Source: Lactarius indigo
Taxonomy: Eukaryota > Basidiomycota > Agaricomycetes > Russulales > Russulaceae
NCBI GenBank assembly: GCA_025766275.1
Contig: JAFKAC010000004.1
Span: 1,240,001 to 1,304,000, forward strand
Length of the DNA stretch: 64,000 bases
Direction of reading: 5' to 3'
Positions 57,120-64,000 of this stretch are shown in pieces (within the stretch, counting starts at the first letter, position 1; each line of letters starts with the position of its first letter). Below the pieces are notes generated by a model. It ran no database searches, was not told the origin of the DNA, and saw nothing but the letters and a program-made list of their open reading frames with translations. The translations under genes and the position numbers were made by a program.

Positions 57120-60100
57120 ACCCGTCAGTCTGGGTGAGGGCTCTTCAATGTAATTCTGTAATTGTGACAACGCGCTACCGATCTATGAGAATTCCAGTGA
57201 CTGTCCATACGAATTACCAAACGACTGAAACAAACGCGCTAGTCGATTCTGGCGCAACCGACAACTTCATCCGACCCAGCTTGGCCAAACGGGCTGGTAT
57301 CCAGACACAGCCGCTGGGCACGCCTCGCAAGATATGGAACATAGACAACACGGAGAATAAAGCTGGGTTAATCACTCACTATGTTAACCTAGAAGTGAAA
57401 ACACGGGGACAGATAAAGCAAATGACCTTCCTAGTCACCGACCTAGGAAGCGAAGACATGGTGCTAGGCTATCCATGGCTAAGCGCCTTCGAACCAACGA
57501 TCAGCTGGGCCACTGCCACCATACACCCCGACATGCAGCCAGTAATGTTAGCAACCAGTGAAGCGCTGCTATCAACAACAACCATTCAAGCCCTCATTGT
57601 GGCCGAAAAGGAAGACATTGTGCAGGAACTGGAAGAAGAAACGTTCGCTAGAGCCACCACCTTGACGGAGTTGGCCATACAAGCGAAACAACAACAAACG
57701 GCAGCAGTGCTCCCTCAGGAATACGCAATGTTTACCAGACTTTTCAACGAGCAAGCATCGCACCGCTTTCCCCCGGCAAGGCCATGGGATCATGCAATAG
57801 ACTTCAAACCATCTGCGCCGGCCGCCATCGACTGCAAAATCTATCCTATGACCCAAAAAGAGGAGGGCGAACTCAAAGAGTTTCTGGAGGAGAAACTGAA
57901 ACAAGGGTATCTACGCCCCTCTATTTCTCCGTATGCATCCTCTTTCTTCTTCATTAAAAAGAAGGACGGAAAACTACGCCCGGTACAGGACTACCGGGTC
58001 ATCAACTCGCACACTATTCGCAATCAATACCCGCTACCGTTGATACAGGACCTCATCCTCGACCTCAGCAATGCCCACATCTATACAAAACTCGACATCT
58101 GATGGGGCTACAACAACATACGCATTCGTGACGGCGACCAGGAAAAGGCAGCGTTCAAAACTAAATTCGGCCTCTTCGAACCTACGGTCATGTTCTTCGG
58201 ACTCACTAACTCCCCCGCCACCTTCCAAGCCATGATGAACCACATCTATCGCGATACCATAGCAAAGCACGAACGACTAGGCACTACCATACGCGTTTAC
58301 ATGGACGATATTGGTATCGCTACTCACTTTGATCACGACCTAGCGGCCCATATAGACGCCGTCCGCGATGTTCTGCGCGTTGCGGAGGAACACGACCTCT
58401 ACTTCAAACTCGAGAAGTGCCTGTTCCATCAACCGCGGATGGATTACCTGGGGGTAATCCTTGAGAGGGGGATGACCCAAATGGACCCTGTAAAAGTTCA
58501 AGGAATCAAGGACTGGCCAACACCAACAAAAGTCAAAGACGTCCGTTCTTTCCTTGGCTTCTGTAACTTTTACAGACTCTTTATCCACGGTTTCGCAACT
58601 CACGCCAAACCACTCACTAAACTAACACGGAAAGACGAAGAATGGCGGTGGACTGAAGAAGAAGAAAAGGCGTTTAACACCTTAAAACGACTCGTGACGG
58701 AAGAACCAGTGCTGGCACACCCCATCCTTCAAGATCCATTTGAATTGGAAGTAGACGCTTCGGGCTATGCGGTGGGAGCCGTATTAATGCAAAAGAAATC
58801 TGACGGCAAGCGACATCCCATAGGTTACTATTCGGCGACGCTTTCCGAAGCCGAAAGAAACTACGACATCTACGACCTAGAGCTGCTCGCAATAGTTAAG
58901 GCCCTACGAAACTGGCGACCACTTCTCGCAGGTGCCCCCCACAAGATTAAAATCTATTCGGACCATCTAAACCTACAATACTGGAAGTCACCACAAAAGA
59001 TCAGTAGGCGAGTCGCCAGGGAAGTACTCGAACTTTCTGAATACGACTTCGAGATTCATCACATTAAGGGAAAGAACAACGGGCGGGCAGACGCACTGTC
59101 AAGACGACCAGATTACGACCAAGGCGTCGAGGACAATAGCGAAGTAGTGGTTCTGCCCCCCGAAGTCTTTGTACGAACCCTTAACACCGCGCGCACCTTC
59201 ATTGCCAACCCAAACCTACTACAACCGCGCCACCAACAAGACGAAGAAGTGATCAAGATATGGATCGACCCTTATCACCTCAAGAAAATACAAGGAGAAT
59301 GGTACAAGGACGGCAGGTTCGTAATCACAGGACCAGCGTCGACTCAACGAGTACTAATACACGACCATCACGACTTGCCAATACATGGCCATCTGGGAAT
59401 TGCGAAAACTCAACGCATCCTGGAGAGACACTACTGGTGGCCGCGACTCCGAAGAGACGTATACGAATACGTGCAAGGCTGCGCAGAATGCCAAAGGAAT
59501 AAAGTCAACACGAGGCCCATACGAGCCGCACTGCATCCTATCACACCAATACTGGAAGCCATGCCGTTCCACACGGTGGCGGTAGACTTCATCACCAAGC
59601 TCCCCATTTTCAAGGGGTATGACAGTATACTAACTGTCACAGACCACGACTGTAGCAAGGCCTCAATCTTTATCCCATGCCGAGAAGAAATCACCGCAGA
59701 AGAAACGGCGACTCTGTATGTCGCCCAAGTGTTCAAACGCTTCGGATTGCCGCGCAAGATAATAAGCGACCGCGACCCACGCTTCACATCCAAGTTTACC
59801 AGGGAAGTATGCCGCATCCTAGGGATCCAACAGAACATATCAACCGCATATCACCCGCGCACGGATGGACAGTCCGAGCGAACTAACCAATGGCTGGAAC
59901 AGTATTTACGCTTCTGGGTAAATGAGCGGCAAGATAACTGGGAAGCTTATCTGCCAATCGCCGAATTTGCGCACAATAACTGGCCACATGAACACACTAA
60001 AGAGTCGCCGTTCCAACTTCTGATGGGATATAACCCACAAGCGGACTGGACGGATAAGCCATCTCCCATCCCCCTCGCGACCGCGCGACTAACACAACTA

Positions 60101-60701
60101 AAAGAAGCTAGAGACAACGCCCGACGCCTTATGAAGAAGGCGCAAGAGTCATGGGTGCGCAACAAAGATACGCCCAAGTTCAGCGTCAACGACCTCGTAT
60201 GGCTCGAGGGCAGACATCTCCAAACCAATCAGCCTACAGCAAAATTAGCGGCGCGACGCCACGGACCCTTTCGGGTGGTACAGGTGATGTCCCCTTACAA
60301 CTATCGATTGGAACTCCCCACGCAGTGGAGCATCCATCCAGTGTTTCACATCGATCTTCTCACACCGTACAAGCAAACTTCCTTGCACGGAGAAAACTTC
60401 ACACGACCACCACCCGAACTGGTAGATGGAGAAGAGGAATATGAAGTCGAGGCCATTCTAGACACCCGGCATTTCGGCAGGGGAAGACGCCTTCAATACT
60501 TGATCAAATGGAAGGGGTACCCGGACTCGGAGAACCAGTGGGTCAACAAAGACGACGTCTTTGCGCCGGAAGCGCTTCGCCTATATCAGGAAGCGCAAAC
60601 CCACGGAAGAAAAGATAAAGTGGGAGTCGCTCGGACAGAGGACAGTCATCCCCTCTTCCTTCGCTCAGCCATTACTCTTATGCCCACTTCCCCACTACGA
60701 C

Positions 60702-61418
60702 ATGTCACACAGGCGCAACTCCTCGACTCCCTCGCAGAAGACGCCCGCGCCCTCCTGGCAGAGGACAGCGACACCGAAGTTCCCAACACTCAGCTCACGC
60801 CATGGGCACCTCTTACACCAGCAGAGGGGCCCATCACTGCACAAGAATGGATCAACGTCGTCACCAGATTTCCAGACCCAACAACCACCCCCGACGACGA
60901 CCGAGCCGTCGTCCACGTCTTCCGAAACGATCGCGGCGAGCGAGAACCCATCGCCGCTATCCCCCCAAGCGACGACCTCATCGGCGTTCGCGGAGTTTTC
61001 CCGAGCGACGGTCAGCGTTCAAGCGCTGATGGAGTACGAGTTGGAGGGCTGGAAGAGGGTAGCGGCGGCATGGCAGAAGGAGCAGCTGGACTCAGCAGCG
61101 GCCCGACTGAGGGAGATGCGAGAGCGACGGCAGCGATGGCGGCAGCTGAGGCTGGCCATGACGACGAAGATTATTACCCGGCGAGACACACCTTCCTTCG
61201 AACGAAACGCGACCCTGATAATCCCCTCATCACGCCCTGGCTCATCTACTCCGACGGGTCCCCCATGTATCGAGGACGTGTGCGCGTGCCTGGTGCCGCC
61301 GATCACCGTCCGTTCACCGCCACCGAGGACCCCGCGCATGTCATTGCGCCTGAAGGGTTCCGGGCGAACCAACGACCCCATCACATTCGATACCCCATCA
61401 CCGGGCCAGACGGAGTAG
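60702..61418 (+). CDS. Gypsy-C ORF3: overprinted +1-frame ORF in the pol C-terminal extension
   Basis: 238 codons from ATG 60702 (MSHRRNSSTPSQ) to TAG 61416; the +1 frame is open further upstream to 60561. Ser/Thr/Pro-rich N-terminal half, then a charged helix WKRVAAAWQKEQLDSAA followed by an Arg/Glu run, then SLRLKGSGRTNDPITF near the end. The helix aligns with ORF3 of A and B while the pol frame over the same bases is Gly/Ala-rich and poorly conserved. No known family recognised. Role unknown; as an accessory product of a retroelement it could act in particle assembly or nuclear import, but that is only a guess. Confidence 0.55.
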   Translation: MSHRRNSSTPSQKTPAPSWQRTATPKFPTLSSRHGHLLHQQRGPSLHKNGSTSSPDFQTQQPPPTTTEPSSTSSETIAASENPSPLSPQATTSSAFAEFSRATVSVQALMEYELEGWKRVAAAWQKEQLDSAAARLREMRERRQRWRQLRLAMTTKIITRRDTPSFERNATLIIPSSRPGSSTPTGPPCIEDVCACLVPPITVRSPPPRTPRMSLRLKGSGRTNDPITFDTPSPGQTE

Positions 61419-61845
61419 AGAGGGACGCGTCGCACGTCCAGATCATTGGAGGGGCAGACCCCCTCATACTAGGAGTCATACCGGGTTCGCCACACGTCTA
61501 TGGTAAGCCCCTTTACGCAGAACCCCACATATCCGCGGCACTCCGCCCCACGTACCCGCACGAGGACCTCGTCGTCTTCGAAGCGGACAAGATCACCGAC
61601 CGCGCGCTCAATCGCATCAACGACGAGTCGCTCACCGCGGAGGTTACGCGCTTCCGCGCGGCCAGCTACGAGCTGGATCGACTTCGGGCGAGGGTGAGTC
61701 AACTTCGCGCAATGATCGAGTGCGCGCAAGACGATCGGCGCGACGCGATTTACCGTTTGGAGCGCGCCACCGTGTTGGAGCGTATTGCCGATGAACAGCG
61801 CGACTGGCCGGCACGCGACTTTCGGTGAGCCAGGGGTCTCACGCT

Positions 61846-61856
61846 AGGAGAGGAGG
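61846..61856 (+). other. Gypsy-C polypurine tract
   Basis: AGGAGAGGAGG, followed by TGA and the 3' LTR. The sequence differs from the GAAAAGGGGG of A, B and D. Confidence 0.65.
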
Positions 61857-61859
61857 TGA

Positions 61860-62332
61860 TGTTACGTTTCAGCTCATACCCTTACTGTACCGGTTGCAAC
61901 TACGGCGGTAAGGTAGATTAGTTGTGGACTTATGATAGGCGATTACGAGTACGATAGGGGATTGCGCACTGATTGCTGACTGAGGACTACGCCGCTAATA
62001 CTAGTAGTAGTAGTATTAGGGTTTGAGCTACTTACGCGACACGTTGGACGCTACATTACCGTGACTCATAGCAGCGCTTGAAAGCCTGCTCAATATGTAT
62101 TTAAGCTACCTTGTGAAGACCAAGATACGCCATCTTGGTCTTCTTGAATCGTCACTTGTTTCCCTCTCCTCTCTTCTTCTATCTTCTGCTCTCTTCTATC
62201 GCCTCTTTCAAGTAGTGCACCTTCGAGTGTTCACCATTACCTACGCTTGGACCTTCGCGTCTTCAAGAGATCTGCTAAGTTGTTACCGCTTCTATAGAGC
62301 TCAAGTCGAGCTAACGTCGTGACGACGTTACA
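61860..62332 (+). repeat. Gypsy-C 3' LTR
   Basis: 473 bp; matches 54561-55033 except one base; followed by the target duplication CGCAA. Confidence 0.95.
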
Positions 62333-62337
62333 CGCAA

Positions 62338-62970
62338 GGTGGTACCTTGTATCGCGTTCTATGTATGCATTTTGGGCTTCAGCTTACCATCGGAGAAACC
62401 TCTGGCGGCGGCTGGTCCCATGTTCGCTGCAGCAACTACTCATGTCGTTTCAATCGTCGTTAATGTCAGGGGGTTGTCAATGCAACTTCAATTCAGAACA
62501 AGCAAACATCTGAAGCAACAACGAGGGCCTGCCACGACAAAGGCATCAGCCAGAGGGAAGATAAAACTCATAAATGTGTCTTACCCCGCGCATCAGTCCC
62601 AGACGCTGATCAATCGGTAATCCCAAATAAGTCAAAATAAACCAGATGTAGAAACGCGAATACATTACCATCCAAATATTTTGTTGCAATGGATGAACAG
62701 GTCGCTGGTGTGGTCAACAACATCCATCACAAGGTAGTCGCCATGCTTGTTGAAGTCCTGAATGAGTGGAGCACCGTGCACAATTGATTGGGCAAAAAAG
62801 AACTTTGTTGATCACCTCGCACGAAGACGACAAAGCCTCAAATCCTTTTCCTTGGCCCGCAGTGGGCCTGTGGATGCGTCAAGGGGACACACCAGGCAAA
62901 TAGGGTATTTGTCCTCTGCGACTGAAACGGTAAATATAAACTTGAGTTCCGCAAAAATGAACCCCTCTGT
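62338..62970 (-). other. Segment between Gypsy-C and Gypsy-D with a coding remnant
   Basis: On the minus strand about 62669-62785 reads as an open piece (HGAPLIQDFNKHGDYLVMDV, continuing VDHTSDLF). It looks like real protein and is followed by a GT that could start an intron. I do not recognise it. No complete gene can be built because both sides are transposons. Confidence 0.35.
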
Positions 62971-63424
62971 TGTAATGCCGTCACGACATTAGCTCGACTT
63001 GAGCGCGTATAAGGGCGGCTGTGACTTAGCTAATCACGCACAAGGCGTATGGCACGAAGGCAAGCTCTAGATGTTCGAAGACACTAGTAGACTTCAGATG
63101 ACTTTCTCTATCCTTGATAGAGGCGAAGAGACTTTTTGGAGATGAGAAGTGACGATTGAAGAAGACCAAGATGGCGTATCTTGGTCTTCCGCAGCTATCT
63201 TAAATACAAAGGGGAGCAGGCTTTCAAGCGCTGCTATGAGTCATAGTACCGTAGCGTCCAACGTATCGTGTAAGTAGCGCAATCCTAATACTACTACTAC
63301 TTGTACTAGGATCGAGTCATGTCTCAACGCCTACCTCCTATCGTAAACCCTGAGTCCGTGACTAATCTACCTTACAGCCGTAGTCACAACCGGTACAGTA
63401 AGGGTCCATACTAAAACCGTAACA
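62971..63424 (-). repeat. Gypsy-D 3' LTR
   Basis: 454 bp from TGTAAT to GTAACA (plus-strand reading). On the minus strand TATTTAAG at 63206-63199 is followed 34 nt later by ATCTTGGTCTT (63172-63162), as in the other three LTRs. Confidence 0.88.
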
Positions 63425-63454
63425 TCACCCCCTTTTCAGCGTGAGACCCCAGAC

Positions 63455-64000
63455 TCACCGGAAATCCCGCACCGTCCATGTAGACTGTTCATCGCTAATC
63501 CTTTCGAACACGTTAGCCCTCTCCAGCCGGTAGATGCAGTCCCGCTTGTTGTCCCGTGCCGACAGTCGCATGGCCTGAAGCTGGCGGATGCGAGCAGCGA
63601 GCCGCTCTTCCTCATATGCGGCCGCTCGGTAGTGTGTCACTTCTGCAATCAGGGACTCATCCCCAATGCGGTTCAGTGCGCGGTTGGTAATCTTGTCAGA
63701 GGCGAGGATGACCAAGTCCTCGTGAGCAATGAAGGCACATCCCACAGCCGATAGCATCGGGAAGGCGTAAAGGGGCTTGCCGTAGAGATGGGGAGAGCCA
63801 GGAATGAGCCCCAGCACAAAAGGGTTCGCACCTCCAACGATCTGCACGTGACTGGCGTTCCTTTCTACGCCGTCCGGTCTGGTGATGGGGAAATGAATGT
63901 AATGGGGCTATCGATTCGCCCTGAACCCTTCAGGCGCAAGGACCTGCGCGGGGTCGTTGTCGTGCGTAATGGGGGTGTGAAATGCGACGCCGGGCAATCG
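63455..64000 (-). pseudogene. pol: Gypsy-D pol, C-terminal part with one nonsense codon
   Basis: Reads PEGFRANR, then TAG at 63910-63908, then PHYIHFPITRPDGVER and the HVQIVGG block to the C-terminal coiled coil ending TVRDFR. Order and sequence match the last 170 residues of Gypsy-C pol. The stop truncates the extension well after where the chromodomain would be, so earlier functions might survive. Confidence 0.85.
63865..64000 (-). CDS. Gypsy-D ORF3, C-terminal part
   Basis: The +1 frame is open from the window edge to TAG at 63867-63865 and contains SLRLKGSGRIDSPITF, nearly the Gypsy-C ORF3 tail. The stop is at the homologous place. The pol frame over the same bases has a TAG that is not a stop in this frame. 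Confidence 0.45.
   Translation of the reverse strand, partial: DCPASHFTPPLRTTTTPRRSLRLKGSGRIDSPITFISPSPDRTA

Larger units (their letters stand above)
57089..61828 (+). pseudogene. pol: Gypsy-C pol: protease, RT, RNase H, integrase, chromodomain, C-terminal extension (single nonsense codon)
   Basis: A -1 frame relative to gag. Protease ALVDSGATDNFI comes first, then RT. One TGA at 58100-58102 replaces the Arg of the LDVRWGYNN block, and the same frame continues to 61828. RT site YMDDIG, RNase H (EVDASGYAVGAVL), integrase finger (HGHLGIAKTQ ... CAECQRNK) and DDE blocks (AVDFITKLP, ISDRDPRF, TDGQSERTNQ) follow, then a chromodomain (YLIKWKGYPDSENQW). About 400 residues after it share three blocks with A, B and D: GPITAQEW...RFP, the EGFRAN ... 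HVQI block, and a C-terminal Arg/Glu/Leu coiled coil ending in ARDFR. Without the stop this would be a full-length polyprotein. The change is most simply CGA to TGA. Confidence 0.92.
54561..62332 (+). mobile_element. Gypsy-C: nearly intact Ty3/Gypsy chromovirus, 7772 bp
   Basis: LTRs of 473 bp (54561-55033 and 61860-62332) differ by eye at one position only (T at 55019, C at 62318). The 5-bp target duplication is CGCAA (54556-54560 and 62333-62337). It encodes gag and pol joined by -1 overlap, plus ORF3. The only coding defect seen is a TGA in the RT (58100). It is related to A and B but clearly a different lineage, with the LTR closest to D. Confidence 0.96.
62971..64000 (-). mobile_element. 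Gypsy-D: Ty3/Gypsy chromovirus entering from the right edge (3' end only)
   Basis: 3' LTR at 62971-63424, polypurine tract GAAAAGGGGG at 63437-63428 and the C-terminal part of pol are visible; the rest is outside the window. The LTR is a diverged relative of the Gypsy-C LTR. Confidence 0.9.

Noticed and set aside
60561..60701. Start of ORF3 in Gypsy-C at the upstream open position.
   Set aside because: The +1 frame is open there, but conservation with Gypsy-A and the shared ATG position favour 60702; the upstream part overlaps the conserved end of the chromodomain region.

Overview
The window is nuclear DNA of a filamentous fungus, most likely a mushroom-forming basidiomycete (Agaricomycetes). 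The genes are packed with short introns of about 50-75 nt bearing fungal splice signals. The gene content is a secreted sedolisin, a lipid-droplet hydrolase and a giant GTPase/zinc/VWA protein, and the transposons are chromodomain Ty3/Gypsy elements and hAT elements. No bacterial operon, rRNA, tRNA or CRISPR array is visible.

Layout. (1) 1-4.9 kb: two tandem minus-strand copies of a secreted sedolisin (tripeptidyl-peptidase-like) gene. The left copy runs off the window. The right copy is complete, with ten exons and 601 codons, and two of its introns are GC-AG. (2) 6.07-15.06 kb: one very large minus-strand gene for a GB1/RHD3-type GTPase joined to a Cys/His-rich region and a C-terminal VWA domain. 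(3) 18.27-19.55 kb: an intact plus-strand LDAH-type hydrolase (354 aa). (4) 20.16-33.9 kb: a second copy of the giant gene, whose 5' exon is split by a 4.5-kb hAT element (hAT-1) with an 8-bp target duplication. (5) 34.3-64 kb: a transposon graveyard. A second hAT family (hAT-2) spans 34,318-48,538 and contains a complete Gypsy element (Gypsy-A) inside its transposase gene. It abuts a 5'-truncated, decayed Gypsy-B, followed by an almost intact Gypsy-C. Gypsy-D enters from the right edge on the minus strand.

The Gypsy copies are the most interesting material. All four LTRs place the 11-mer ATCTTGGTCTT exactly 34 nt after a TATA box. In the two elements with a 5' end (A and C) the exact reverse complement lies 2 nt inside the element, which is the layout of Tf1/sushi-type self-priming. 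Gag of A and C has a conserved N-terminal region of about 170 codons without any ATG, preceded in both by a GTG in good Kozak context. Gag and pol are joined by an in-phase -1 slippery heptamer just before the gag stop. Downstream of the integrase chromodomain, pol carries a long extension, and inside it a +1-frame ORF (here 'ORF3') is open in A and C, mostly open in B, and open in the visible tail of D. Its Trp-rich charged helix is better conserved than the pol frame that overlaps it. I regard this overprinted ORF as the best candidate for an undescribed feature.

All exon boundaries were read by eye from splice signals, reading frame and comparison between duplicate copies. Statements about identity between repeats are visual.
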